In this document: in pieces, positions 51,470-60,523 of the stretch
Layout of the letters: the number at the start of each line of letters is the position of its first letter
Numbering within the stretch: the stretch's first letter is position 1
DNA from: DRPG01 sp964655065
GTDB taxonomy: Bacteria; Myxococcota_A; UBA796; GCA-2862545
Length of the DNA stretch: 64,000 bases
NCBI GenBank assembly: GCA_964655065.1
Contig: CAZZLC010000011.1
Coordinates: 62,001-126,000, forward strand
Reading direction: 5' to 3'
Position numbers and translations under genes: made by a program
Notes under the pieces: model-generated
The model's database searches: none
What the model saw: the letters and a program-made list of their open reading frames with translations, nothing else
What the model was told of the DNA's origin: nothing

Positions 51470-54400
51470 GCGCCCTCCCCTCGACGGGCGGCGGACGCCA
51501 CCTCGGCCTCGACCTGCTCGGCCTGCCGCACGTGGTCGACACGACAGGTGCGGGCGTGGGGGCAGCTCGCGCACCCCGCCCGTGCCGGCCCGAGTCGGGT
51601 GGGGACGAAGTGGCCTGCGAGCAGCCCCTTGGCCTGGTTGCCCGCTTCGCGGAGCACCTGCCTGCGCTCCCGAGCGTCGACGGACAGCGCGTAGCGACGC
51701 TCCCCTGGAGCGCAGGCCTCTCGGAGCACCGAGGGATCGCCCACCCAGCCGGTGCGGGCGAGCCGGTCGGGACGGGCCAGCGACAGGAACGTGGCGGCCA
51801 CCGGCGCATCGGGGAAGCGCCTCACCGCGGCCTCGGCATACGCGTAGGGCTGCAGGGAGCGGCCCTCCGCCACGGACGCCCGGGTCGGCGGCTGCCCGGT
51901 CTTGTAGTCCGTGACGACGAGGCTACCGTCGGGGAGGCGGTCGAGTCGGTCGAGCACGCCGCGCAGCCGGATCGGGCCGACCTCGAGGTCGTCGAAGGGG
52001 GCCTCGACCGCCACGGGCACGCGCTGGTCGGGCGCCGCGATCTCGAGATCCAGCCAGGCCCGGAGGACGCCGGCCGGAGCATCGTCGACGAGGCCGGCGA
52101 GCCAGCGCTCGCGTGCATAGGCCTGGTAGGCGGGATCGAAGCCCCCTTGACGCTCGACGTCGTCGAGCACCTCGCGAGCAACCTCGTACAGCTCGCGCCC
52201 GAGCGCCGCCGGATCGCCGCCGACCACCGACCGGAGCTCCCGCCGGCGAAAGAACTGCTCGAGGATGCTGTGCAGCGCGGTCCCTCGACGCCGAGGCTCG
52301 AGCTCGGGCGCCCACTGGTCGGGCGGGGAGAGCCTCAGGACCCGGTCGTACCAGTACCGCTGGGGGCAGCGGAGGTAGCTCTCGAGCGCGGTGACCGACA
52401 GGGTCCCCGGGGTGGGCGGGGGGACGCTGAGTACGCCGTCGTGCGCTCCCCAGACCCCCTTGCGATCCCGGTTCACCGCGACCGCGACGTCGAAGTCGTC
52501 GCGCACCCGAGCGGGAAGGAGCTCGCGCCAGCCGGGTTCGTGGCTCTCTCCCGCACTCCGCGCCTCGGCCGCGGCACGGTCGAGCACGTCGACCACGCTC
52601 GCTGGTCCGTCGGCCCGTCGGCGCATCGCGCGCGGCGGAGTGGTGGCGGCGCGAAGCTCGAAGCGACCGCCATCGGAGGTCGGGAGGTCGAGCAGGTCGG
52701 CGAGCACCGCCGCCGGGGGGACCGCGCGCCCGCCCCGAGTGAGCGGCCACGACAGCACCAGCCGCCCGATCCCTCCCGGCTCGGGCCCGGTGAGGGCGTC
52801 ACGAAGCCAGCCTGCGAGGCCGTGCCGCGCCCGGGTCACCGGATCGCGAGCGAGCCGTCGCCGCCAGGTCGGCTGGACGAGGAAGGCGACCGGCGGCCGG
52901 TCCGGAAAGTAGCCCCGCGAGAGCCCCATCACCCACAACAACCGGGCAGGAAGGCCGATCGCCGCCATCGCGTCGACCACCCGGACTCGGGCGGTGGCAT
53001 CGCCCGCGCTGGGGACGGGCGTGCGCTCGAACACCGCGCGCAGCTGCTCGAGCAGCTCCTCTCGGGGCCAGGGCCCAGCGTCGATGGTGGCGAGGTCGAC
53101 GGTGAACGCCTCGATGGCAGCCAGCACTGCCGCCTGGATGCGGAGGTCGGTCGAGTGCCGACCCGAGAAGGCGCCCAGTCCGTCGAGGACCGCCTCGAGC
53201 GTGCGTCGCCAGGGGTGCGGCTCGAGCGGCTCCGCGAGCCGTCGGGCCTCCCGGTGCAGCGCCTCGACGGCAGCGAGGGTCCGCTGCAGTGGCCCCTCGG
53301 GATCCTCCGCGTCGCCGCCAGTCCGGATGCGGTTGCGCACGAGCCAGCGGACGAGACCGGCGCTCCAGGAACCCACCGCTCCCCGCCCGACGCCCGCACG
53401 CGACAGCCACCGCCGCAATCGTCGAGGATCGACCGGGGTGGGGAGGGAGAGGGCGTCGGCCAAGGCCGCGAGCTCCAGGGCCTCCGGGTCGGGTCGCGCG
53501 ACCGCGAGCAGTCGCAACACGACCTGAGCGAGGGGCATCCGCGACAGCGGCCGCTCGAGCACGAATGGAACTCCGTGAGACGCGAGCGCCTCGGAGACCA
53601 GAGCCTCCTGGCGCCCGAGCCCCGCCACCGCGAGCACGACGTCACCAGGGTCCAGACCGTCGAGCAAGGCCTGCTGGCAAGATCGCGCGGCCTCGTTGGC
53701 TTCCTCTTCGGGGTCGGAGCAGCGCAACAGCGTGACCCCGGCGTCGTCTCGGTCCCGGCCGTGACCGAGCCAGCGCCGTGCCTGGACGGCGCTGACGATG
53801 GGCAGGGGTCGACCGTCCGCATAGGCATCGGCGAGGTCGCGCGGAGCCGCAGGGCCTGGCTCGGTCCACGGCTCGACGGGGAGCAGACCCTCGGCCGTCT
53901 GGCAGAACACCTCGACTTCACCGCTCTCGACGAGACCGAACAACGCCTGGCGGAGAGGCGCCTGCGCGGCCACGACCCGGGACTCCTCTCGCAGCGCCTC
54001 GTCGCCCGTGTCCCAACCGAGCAGCACCCCCGCCTCGCGCCCCCCACGATCGCGCCCGGACGCGAGGGTGACGATGACGGTCGAGCCCGCGTGCGACGCT
54101 GCCTGGATCAGGCCGAGCAAGGCAGCGCTGCGCGTGGGGGTGGGCTGCAACACGTCGTCGATCACGACCACCGGGTGGCGGCGCAACCATCGCTGGAGCG
54201 CCTCGGACGGACGGGCGAGGCGCGCGATCAGGTCGATCGTCGCCTCGGCTGGGCGCACGAACCCGGCGGGATGGCTGGCCCTGAGCTCTCGCACCACGGT
54301 GTCGAGCTCGGAGTCGCCCAGCTGCGGCAAGCGCTGCTGGCCGAGCGCGTCGTCCACCGAGGCCAGGTGCCAGGCCAGCTCGGGCCCTCGCTGAATTCGG

Positions 54401-54717
54401 GCGAGGCTCGAGAACGCGTGGGCCCGATCGCGCAGCCAGCGACGCGCTGCCAGCTCCCGCGCCCCCCGACGGAGCCACGGCCGGCCATCCCCGAATCGGT
54501 GCCAGAGCCATGCCCAGAGGGCGTCGGGATCCCAGACCTCCGACCGGCCCCCCGGGTCGATGGGCGCCCAGTCCTCCGACCGGCGACGATCGTCGCTCAC
54601 CACCAGCCAGCCCGCATCGAAGCCGCTCGACGACCGGACGGGAAGCTGGGAAGCGGCAAGCTCCGCTACGGCGGCCAGCCGGCGGCCCCGCGAGCGACCG
54701 AACACCACGAACACCAT
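51466..54717 (-). CDS. addB: AddB-like nuclease subunit with iron-sulfur cysteines (pair 2)
   Basis: 1083 residues, ATG 54717. Helicase-like first half with a degenerate P-loop (VVFGRSRGRRLAAVAEL) and conserved strands such as LLWVMGLSRGYFPDRPP. The nuclease core is LRGVLDRLDRLPDG, LVVTDYKTGQPP and LQPYAYAEAAV. Iron-sulfur ligands are Cys near 783 (RCPQRYWYDRVL) and CASCPHARTC near 1048-1057. Textbook AddB composition. Divergent from tRNA-Pro with 103 bases between them. Confidence 0.86.
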   Translation of the reverse strand: MVFVVFGRSRGRRLAAVAELAASQLPVRSSSGFDAGWLVVSDDRRRSEDWAPIDPGGRSEVWDPDALWAWLWHRFGDGRPWLRRGARELAARRWLRDRAHAFSSLARIQRGPELAWHLASVDDALGQQRLPQLGDSELDTVVRELRASHPAGFVRPAEATIDLIARLARPSEALQRWLRRHPVVVIDDVLQPTPTRSAALLGLIQAASHAGSTVIVTLASGRDRGGREAGVLLGWDTGDEALREESRVVAAQAPLRQALFGLVESGEVEVFCQTAEGLLPVEPWTEPGPAAPRDLADAYADGRPLPIVSAVQARRWLGHGRDRDDAGVTLLRCSDPEEEANEAARSCQQALLDGLDPGDVVLAVAGLGRQEALVSEALASHGVPFVLERPLSRMPLAQVVLRLLAVARPDPEALELAALADALSLPTPVDPRRLRRWLSRAGVGRGAVGSWSAGLVRWLVRNRIRTGGDAEDPEGPLQRTLAAVEALHREARRLAEPLEPHPWRRTLEAVLDGLGAFSGRHSTDLRIQAAVLAAIEAFTVDLATIDAGPWPREELLEQLRAVFERTPVPSAGDATARVRVVDAMAAIGLPARLLWVMGLSRGYFPDRPPVAFLVQPTWRRRLARDPVTRARHGLAGWLRDALTGPEPGGIGRLVLSWPLTRGGRAVPPAAVLADLLDLPTSDGGRFELRAATTPPRAMRRRADGPASVVDVLDRAAAEARSAGESHEPGWRELLPARVRDDFDVAVAVNRDRKGVWGAHDGVLSVPPPTPGTLSVTALESYLRCPQRYWYDRVLRLSPPDQWAPELEPRRRGTALHSILEQFFRRRELRSVVGGDPAALGRELYEVAREVLDDVERQGGFDPAYQAYARERWLAGLVDDAPAGVLRAWLDLEIAAPDQRVPVAVEAPFDDLEVGPIRLRGVLDRLDRLPDGSLVVTDYKTGQPPTRASVAEGRSLQPYAYAEAAVRRFPDAPVAATFLSLARPDRLARTGWVGDPSVLREACAPGERRYALSVDARERRQVLREAGNQAKGLLAGHFVPTRLGPARAGCASCPHARTCRVDHVRQAEQVEAEVASAARRGEGA

Positions 54718-54737
54718 TTCCGCAAGCTAGCTTCGAC

Positions 54738-54758
54738 GCCGGACAGTTCCCGTCCGGC
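54738..54758. promoter_or_regulatory. Inverted repeat in the addB2 / tRNA-Pro intergenic region
   Basis: GCCGGAC-7 bases-GTCCGGC, perfect seven-base arms. It lies 20 bases upstream of the addB-like start, so it would sit in the leader or operator position of that operon. Role not known. Confidence 0.4.
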
Positions 54759-54779
54759 AGATCACCGGCCGTCGTGGTC

Positions 54780-54808
54780 TTGCAGCCCTTCGACACCGCG
54801 GTTACTGA
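54780..54808 (+). promoter_or_regulatory. Candidate promoter for tRNA-Pro
   Basis: TTGCAG (54780-54785), a 17-base spacer, then TACTGA (54803-54808). The predicted transcript start is about four bases before the tRNA. Moderate match, judged by eye. Confidence 0.4.
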
Positions 54809-54820
54809 CTGCAGGTTCAT

Positions 54821-54897
54821 CGGGGTGTAGCGCAGCCTGGTAGCGCACCAGACTGGGGGTCTGGTGGTCGCTGGTTCGAATCCAGTCACCCCGACCA
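54821..54897 (+). tRNA. tRNA-Pro(GGG), CCA encoded
   Basis: 77 bases form a full cloverleaf. Acceptor CGGGGTG pairs with CACCCCG and is followed by discriminator A and an encoded CCA. The anticodon arm CCAGA-CTGGGGG-TCTGG gives anticodon GGG, and the T loop is TTCGAAT. The final bases and the following terminator are duplicated at 62820 onward, marking this as an integration target. Confidence 0.97.
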
Positions 54898-54953
54898 TTC
54901 AGAACGGGCCCCTGGACGTCTTCGGATGTCCAGGGGCTTCGTCGTTTCTGGGC
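54890..54953 (+). repeat. Left direct repeat: tRNA-Pro 3' end and terminator
   Basis: 64 aligned bases match 62820-62883 with three substitutions (54906, 54907, 54944). The repeat begins inside the acceptor stem and includes the CCA. Weaker similarity continues to about 54968 (shared GAGTTCGA). Confidence 0.9.
54908..54950 (+). terminator. Rho-independent terminator after tRNA-Pro
   Basis: GCCCCTGGAC pairs with GTCCAGGGGC, and three further pairs close a TTCG tetraloop, giving a 13-base-pair stem. It is followed by the T-rich stretch TTCGTCGTTTCT. Very stable. Confidence 0.9.
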
Positions 54954-55021
54954 TGGTGGTGAGTTCGAAACCGAGAGCCTCGGAACCCGGGCCTCGCGAT
55001 TCTGGAGGTTGACCCGTGCGC

Positions 55022-55049
55022 TCCGGTTCGAATCTGGAACACCCCGCCA
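55022..55049 (+). other. tRNA 3'-end fragment (T arm, acceptor strand and CCA)
   Basis: TCCGG-TTCGAAT-CTGGA forms a T arm, followed by ACACCCC, a G discriminator and CCA. No matching D arm, anticodon arm or 5' acceptor strand was found upstream. It differs from tRNA-Pro, so it probably derives from another tRNA and may be a scar of an earlier insertion. Confidence 0.5.
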
Positions 55050-55120
55050 GCGATACCCGGTGTTGCCGCGAGGTCAGTCGCAGATGCCGGCGTTGATGTC
55101 GATCTGGGTGGGCCGTGACC

Positions 55121-58100
55121 TCACCCCAACTCCCCTGCGGCGGTGGAGGCCCGCCGCGCCCACCACCCGTACAGGCTTGGGAGCAGGAGCAGGGTGACGG
55201 GGGTGGCGGTGAGCAGGCCGCCGATGACGACGGTCGCGAGGGGGCGCTGCACCTCGGCGCCGACGCCAGTGTTGAGGGCCATCGGCACGAAGCCGAGGCC
55301 GGCGACGAGGGCGGTCATGAGCACTGGACGGAAGCGCTCTTTGGCGGCGAGGGCGGCGGCCTCGGCCGAGGATCGGTCAGGCGTGTGCACCTCGAGGGTG
55401 CGACTGACCAGGACCAGCCCGTTCATGACGGCGACGCCGGCGAGGGCGATGAACCCGACGATGGCGGACATCGACAGGGGCAGGCCGCGCACGGCGAGCG
55501 CGACCAGGCCGCCGGTGATGGCGGCGGGCACGGCCAGGAACAGCAGGGCGGCGGGGCGCCAGTGGCCGAGGGCCTGGATGAGCACCAGCACGATGAGGCC
55601 GAGCACGATCGGTACGGTGAGGGCGGTGCGCGAGGCGGCGGCACGGAGCTGTTCGGCCTTGCCGGCCCAGGTGATCCAGACCCCTGGAGGCAGGTCCAGC
55701 TCTGCGACGGCAGCGCGGGCGTCGGAGACGAAGCTGCCGACGTCGCGGCCCCGCACGTTGGCCTGCACGGTCAGGCGACGTGAGCCCTCCGCGCGGCGCA
55801 CGACCGCAGGCCGAACCGTCTCGTCGACGCGGGCGACGTCTCCGAGGGTGACGGTGCCGCCGTCTGGCAGGGCGAGGGGCAGGTCGACGAGTGCGACGTG
55901 GGTCGGCCGCAGGGTCCGGAGCACGACCTCGTCCTGAAAGGCGCCGCGAAGCACACTTCCCAGTCCGGTTCCGCGCTGCAGCCCGGCGACAGTCAGGTGC
56001 ACGTCCCCCACATCCAGGCCGAGGCGCGCCACGGCAGCCTCGTCGACGACCACGTCCAGCGCGGGCATGCCCTCGAGCGCAGGCTCCTTCACATCGGCCG
56101 CACCCTCGATGCCCTCGAGCGCCCTTGCGACCTGGGCGGCGAGGCGCCCCAGCTCGTCCAGGTCGTGGCCGTGGATCTGCACGCCGACATCGCTGGGCAC
56201 GCCCTCGAGCAGCTCGTTGAACCGCATCTCGATGGGCTGGGTCAGGGTGAGGGCGGCGCCGGGGGCCTCCCGCGCGATGGCGTCGGCGAACGCGTCAGCC
56301 AGGCCGGCGGTGTCCTCGGCGGTGACCCACTCCGAGCGCTCCTTCAGCCGCACCAGGATGTCCGCCTCCTCGAGCCCCATGGGGTCGGTCGCGACGGCCG
56401 GGCTGCCCACGCGGGTCGCGACCTGCTCGACCTCGGGAAAAACACGGAGGACCTGCTCGATTCGCAGGGCTTCGCGCCGGGCGACCTCGACAGGAACGGA
56501 CGGCAGGCGCGCGGTCTGCACGACCAGATCGCCCTCCTCCAGGCGCGGCACGAACTCGATGCCGAGGGTGAGGGCCGTGCCGGCGCCAACGGCGAGCAGT
56601 GCGACGATGCCGATGGAGGCGAGCCACGGCCGCGGGCCGAACAGGGCCAGGAACGGCGCGTATACCTGGTCGAGGGCGCGCTGCAGCCACGTGCGGTGGT
56701 GCGGGCGCGGCCTGACGATGAGGGCGGACAGGGCGGGCACGTAGGTGAACGTCAGCACCAGGGCGACGCCGAGCGCGAGCAGCACGGTGAGGGCCATGGG
56801 CCGGAACAGCTTGCCCTCGGTGCCCTGCATGCCGAGGATCGGCAGGTAGACGAGCACGAGCAGGCCGACGCCGAAGAACACGGGCTTGGCGACGGCGCGC
56901 GCACGTCCTGCGACCGCTTGTGCGAGGGCATCGCGCCGCACGACCTCGACCGCGACGATGGACTCGACCACCACGATCGTTCCGTCGACCACGAGGCCGA
57001 AGTCGACCGCGCCCAGCGACATCAGGTTGCCGGAGACACCTAGCAGCGACAGGCCGGCGAACGCGCCGAGCATCGCCAGGGGGATGACCGAGGCGACGAC
57101 CAGGCCGGCGCGCAGGTCACCGAGGAGGAGGAGCAGCACCAGCACGACGAGCAGTCCGCCGGCGATCAGGGACTCGGACACGGTCTCCAGGGTGTGTCCG
57201 ACGAGCTTCTCGCGCTGGTAGACGATCTCGGTCTCGACGTCGTCAGGCAGGGCCTCACGGACCTGGTCGAGCTCCTCGAGCACAGACGCCACGACAGTGC
57301 GAGCATCGGCGCCGGCTAGCAGCTGCACCACGACGAACAGCGCCTCGCCCTCGCCGTTGGCCGTCCCGATCCCCGTGGTCAGCGCCTTGCCGGGGCGTAC
57401 CTCGGCCACGTCGGAGACCCGGACCGGATCCTCGGCATCGTGGCGCACGACGAGCTCACCGACGGCCTCGGGGGTCGTCGGGTTCGCGACCACCCGGACA
57501 GGCACCCGGTCGCTCGTCCCCTCGACGTTGCCGCCGGGGGTGATGCCCAGGTGTCCGCCCACGGCGTCGGCGACGTCGGACGGCGACAGGCCCCGGGCGG
57601 CGAGGCGCCACGGATCGGCCAGGATCTCGATCTGCGGGGCACCGCCGCCCCACGCGTTGACCTCGACCACGCCGTCGACCATGCGCAGGCGCGGCGCGAT
57701 GTCGCGCTCGAACAGCCGGGTCAGCTCGGCGGGCGAGCGGTTGTCACTGCGGACCGTGAACTGCACGATCTCGCCGAGGCCGGTCGAAGGAGGTCCCAGA
57801 GCGGGGATGCCGGCGGTCGGCGGCAGATCGGACGAGGCGACGTCCACCTGCTCCTTCACGGCCTGGCGCGCCCGCCACAGGTCGGTGCCGTCGTGGAACA
57901 CCACCTTGATGGCCGACACGCCGTCCCGAGAGAGGCTTCGCACCTCGTCCACGTCGGCGACGCCGCCCAGGGCCCGCTCCAGCGGCAGGGTGACCAGCAG
58001 CTCGACCTCCTCGGCGGCCATGCCAGGCGACGAGGTGAGCACCTGAACCTGGGTGTTGGTGAGATCCGGAAACGCGTCGAACCGGATCGACAGGGCGGCG

Positions 58101-58192
58101 GCGGTCGCACCGAGCACGGCGAGGACCGTGCCGAGCAGGACCCACCAGCGGTGACGCACCGAGGCGTCGACGATCGCATCGAGGAGTCTCAT
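55121..58192 (-). CDS. czcA: Heavy-metal efflux RND pump, CzcA type
   Basis: 1023 residues, ATG 58192. Inner-membrane proton antiporter exporting metal cations through a periplasmic adaptor and outer-membrane channel. Helix 4 carries VDFGLVVDGTIVVVES near residue 396, the Asp/Asp/Glu pattern of divalent-cation (Zn/Co/Ni-type) pumps rather than the MVDAAIVMIEN of Cu/Ag pumps. Others: FDAFPDLTNTQVQVLTSSPG, LPLERALGGVADVDEVRS, VYQREKLVGHTLETV. No Met triad was noticed. Overlaps the adaptor stop as ATGA. Confidence 0.94.
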   Translation of the reverse strand: MRLLDAIVDASVRHRWWVLLGTVLAVLGATAAALSIRFDAFPDLTNTQVQVLTSSPGMAAEEVELLVTLPLERALGGVADVDEVRSLSRDGVSAIKVVFHDGTDLWRARQAVKEQVDVASSDLPPTAGIPALGPPSTGLGEIVQFTVRSDNRSPAELTRLFERDIAPRLRMVDGVVEVNAWGGGAPQIEILADPWRLAARGLSPSDVADAVGGHLGITPGGNVEGTSDRVPVRVVANPTTPEAVGELVVRHDAEDPVRVSDVAEVRPGKALTTGIGTANGEGEALFVVVQLLAGADARTVVASVLEELDQVREALPDDVETEIVYQREKLVGHTLETVSESLIAGGLLVVLVLLLLLGDLRAGLVVASVIPLAMLGAFAGLSLLGVSGNLMSLGAVDFGLVVDGTIVVVESIVAVEVVRRDALAQAVAGRARAVAKPVFFGVGLLVLVYLPILGMQGTEGKLFRPMALTVLLALGVALVLTFTYVPALSALIVRPRPHHRTWLQRALDQVYAPFLALFGPRPWLASIGIVALLAVGAGTALTLGIEFVPRLEEGDLVVQTARLPSVPVEVARREALRIEQVLRVFPEVEQVATRVGSPAVATDPMGLEEADILVRLKERSEWVTAEDTAGLADAFADAIAREAPGAALTLTQPIEMRFNELLEGVPSDVGVQIHGHDLDELGRLAAQVARALEGIEGAADVKEPALEGMPALDVVVDEAAVARLGLDVGDVHLTVAGLQRGTGLGSVLRGAFQDEVVLRTLRPTHVALVDLPLALPDGGTVTLGDVARVDETVRPAVVRRAEGSRRLTVQANVRGRDVGSFVSDARAAVAELDLPPGVWITWAGKAEQLRAAASRTALTVPIVLGLIVLVLIQALGHWRPAALLFLAVPAAITGGLVALAVRGLPLSMSAIVGFIALAGVAVMNGLVLVSRTLEVHTPDRSSAEAAALAAKERFRPVLMTALVAGLGFVPMALNTGVGAEVQRPLATVVIGGLLTATPVTLLLLPSLYGWWARRASTAAGELG

Positions 58193-59262
58193 GGGCCGTC
58201 CCCTCCGCCATCCTGGTCGAGCAGCGCCAGGCTCTTGAGGAGGAAGACGCCACGTACGGCCACGGCGTCGTCGGGAGACAGGCCCGACACGAACACACGG
58301 CCCGGCTCGCGGCCCAGGACCGTCACCCGGACGGCGTCCGCGGCGGCCTCGGAGCCTTCGGCGGCGCGTCGCAATACGACGGGAGCGCCGTCCATCCGGG
58401 TCAGCGCCGCCTCGGGCACGGCGGTGGCTCCGTCGGGAGCGGGCACTGTGAGGGTGGCGCGACCGCTCGCGCCGACCGGGGCCGGCTCGGGCGTGGAGAG
58501 CCACAGCGGGCGGGTGCGGGAGTGCGGGTCGACGGCCGGGGCCGTCGCGGCGAGCTGCAGCGGGAAGGTCCGGCCGTCGGCGATCTGCAGCGATCCGGCG
58601 ATGTCGGAGCCCGTGAGCACGGCACCGTAGCGCTCCGGTGCCCCGACGCGCACCCAGGTCGCATCGGGTCGGACCAGGGACAGGCAGCCGCCCTCGGCGG
58701 GCAGGGTGCCGAGCTCGCAGTGCAGCGCCTGCACCACCCCGGACGACGGGCTGTTCCACGCCCACCGTGCCCCGTCCCGGGTGGTGGTGTCACGCTGCGC
58801 GGCGAGCTGGCGCGCGAGGGCGGCGCGACGGGCCTCGGCCTCGGTGAGCTCGGCCTGGGCGAGGTCCGCCTCGGCGCGGGCTCGCACCCCGCGCTCGGCG
58901 GCGCGGCGGGCCTGCTCCGCATGCATCCTTGCGCGGGCAACGTCGGACGCGGCAGACGACAGGTCAGCCTCCAGGCTGGATAGTCCGGGGCTCGCGAGCC
59001 AGGCGAGGGTGTCGCCCTCGGCGACGGTGTCCCCCGGCTGCACGGCCCAGGCGTCCAGGCGTCCGACCCCGGGAGGGCCCAGGCGCGACGCAGCCCCCGG
59101 GCGGGCGAGGACCTCGGCGGGGAGGGTCGCCACCGGCACGCGCTCAGGTCGCTCTGCGGTGGCCCACGCGACGCGGTCGGCCAGGTCGGGGGTGGGCTCC
59201 TCCTCGGACTCGGGGGCGCCACACGCGGCGGCGAGGAGCAGGGTCAGGGCAGCGCGGGTCAT
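58189..59262 (-). CDS. Periplasmic adaptor lipoprotein of the RND efflux system
   Basis: 357 residues, ATG 59262. The leader ends in a lipobox (TLLLAAACG), predicting a lipid-anchored membrane-fusion protein. A biotinyl/lipoyl-like half (GRLDAWAVQPGDTVAEGD), an Ala/Glu/Arg hairpin coiled coil (about residues 85-145), the second half motif WAWNSPSSGVVQALHCELG, and a beta-barrel follow. It connects the pump to the outer-membrane factor. ATGA overlaps on both sides. There is no His-rich metal segment, unlike CzcB. Confidence 0.85.
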   Translation of the reverse strand: MTRAALTLLLAAACGAPESEEEPTPDLADRVAWATAERPERVPVATLPAEVLARPGAASRLGPPGVGRLDAWAVQPGDTVAEGDTLAWLASPGLSSLEADLSSAASDVARARMHAEQARRAAERGVRARAEADLAQAELTEAEARRAALARQLAAQRDTTTRDGARWAWNSPSSGVVQALHCELGTLPAEGGCLSLVRPDATWVRVGAPERYGAVLTGSDIAGSLQIADGRTFPLQLAATAPAVDPHSRTRPLWLSTPEPAPVGASGRATLTVPAPDGATAVPEAALTRMDGAPVVLRRAAEGSEAAADAVRVTVLGREPGRVFVSGLSPDDAVAVRGVFLLKSLALLDQDGGGDGP

Positions 59263-60440
59263 GCGGTCTCCAGCATGCGGCGGACGGCCTCGGCGCGGGC
59301 CGAGGATGCGACCAGGCGGGCGGTCAGGACGAGGCGCTCGTGCTCGGCCTCGTGGTGGTCGCGGCGAGCGCGGATCACCCGGTCGGCGGGCACCAGGCCG
59401 TCGCCGAACGCGGCCTCGAGCCGCTCGAGGCGGCGGGCTAGGGGAGCGACGACCTCGCGGTCGAGTCGGGTGATGCGGTCCTGGGCGGCGTCGAAGCCAG
59501 CCGCCTCGGCACGCCACGCTCCGGCGATCCGCTCGGTGCGCCACGCGGCTCGGCGTCGCTCGGCGGTGGCTTGGGCCTGCGCCTGGCGGGCCTCGGCCAG
59601 TCCGGGCGGACGCAGGGGCGCCTGGATGCCAACGACACCGAGGGCCTCGAACGGGCCGATACCGTCCGCGAACGCCACCCCGACTTCGAGGGTCGGGCGC
59701 CAGGCGCCGAGGGCGCGCCCCTGGGCGTGGAGTGCGTCTGCGCGGGCCTCGGCGGCGCGAACGTCCGGTGCGTCGGCGGCCTGCGCGACCAGGGGGGTCC
59801 ACGGGTTGTCCAGATCGGCGACGTCCAGGTCGTGCAGGTGCCGCTCCCCGCCGTCCAGGGCGGGGTCCGCTCCGAGGAGAGCGCGCAGGTGGGCCTCGGC
59901 GCGGATGGCATCCGCCCTGGCGGCGGCGGCTTCGGCCCGCACGGTGGCGAGCTCGGCGCGGAGGTCCTCGGCGTCCAGCGGGGCAGCCAACCCCTCCCTG
60001 ACGGCATCATCGAGGGGGGCCAGCGTGGCCTTGACCTCGACCGACCACGCGTCGAGGTGCAGGGCGAGCTCGCGGGCCATCCACCACGCTGACCACGCGT
60101 CCAGCACGCGCTCGACGAACGCCTGGCGATCCACGGCGGCCTCGGCGTGCAGGGCGTCGGTCCGGGTGGTCCAGGATCGGCGTGCCAGGACGCCCAGCCC
60201 AAGGGGTGCCTGCAGGGTCGCGAACGCCTCCTGGTTGGTGCGCGCGCCCAGTCGCGTGCCCCCAGCCACGGACAAGGGTGTGGCGGCGACCCGTCGGGCC
60301 CGGCGCGCGCCGTCTAGCTCCGCCTGCAGCGACGCACCCTCGGCCACGCTCCAGGCGTCGATCGCCGTGTCGACGACACCGTCCCAGCTGACCGGGCCCG
60401 CGCTGGCGGCGAGCGTCCATCCGACGAGCAACCACAGCAC
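59259..60440 (-). CDS. TolC-type outer-membrane efflux factor
   Basis: 393 residues. GTG 60440 has GGAGG five bases upstream; GTG 60446 would put the ribosome site on the start. A signal peptide (LWLLVGWTLAASAG) is followed by two long Ala/Arg/Glu coiled-coil repeats of the OEP family and short beta segments. It lacks any lipobox. Completes the tripartite pump. It lies 83 bases after the sensor kinase. Confidence 0.82.
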   Translation of the reverse strand: MLWLLVGWTLAASAGPVSWDGVVDTAIDAWSVAEGASLQAELDGARRARRVAATPLSVAGGTRLGARTNQEAFATLQAPLGLGVLARRSWTTRTDALHAEAAVDRQAFVERVLDAWSAWWMARELALHLDAWSVEVKATLAPLDDAVREGLAAPLDAEDLRAELATVRAEAAAARADAIRAEAHLRALLGADPALDGGERHLHDLDVADLDNPWTPLVAQAADAPDVRAAEARADALHAQGRALGAWRPTLEVGVAFADGIGPFEALGVVGIQAPLRPPGLAEARQAQAQATAERRRAAWRTERIAGAWRAEAAGFDAAQDRITRLDREVVAPLARRLERLEAAFGDGLVPADRVIRARRDHHEAEHERLVLTARLVASSARAEAVRRMLETA

Positions 60441-60523
60441 CGACACCTCCTCGATGTCTGAGCAGTACGCAGGTCAGGTGAGGCGTCGGTTGGGGCTTCG
60501 TTAGCGGAACATGAGACGCGGGA

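Noticed and set aside
51457..54843. Long plus-strand open frame opposite the second addB-like gene
   Set aside because: Same reasoning: composition typical of antisense translation and no ribosome site or motif.
55121..58192. Assignment of the RND pump as a copper/silver exporter (CusA)
   Set aside because: Helix 4 has the DFG-x3-D pattern of divalent cation pumps, and no Met-triad pattern was noticed.
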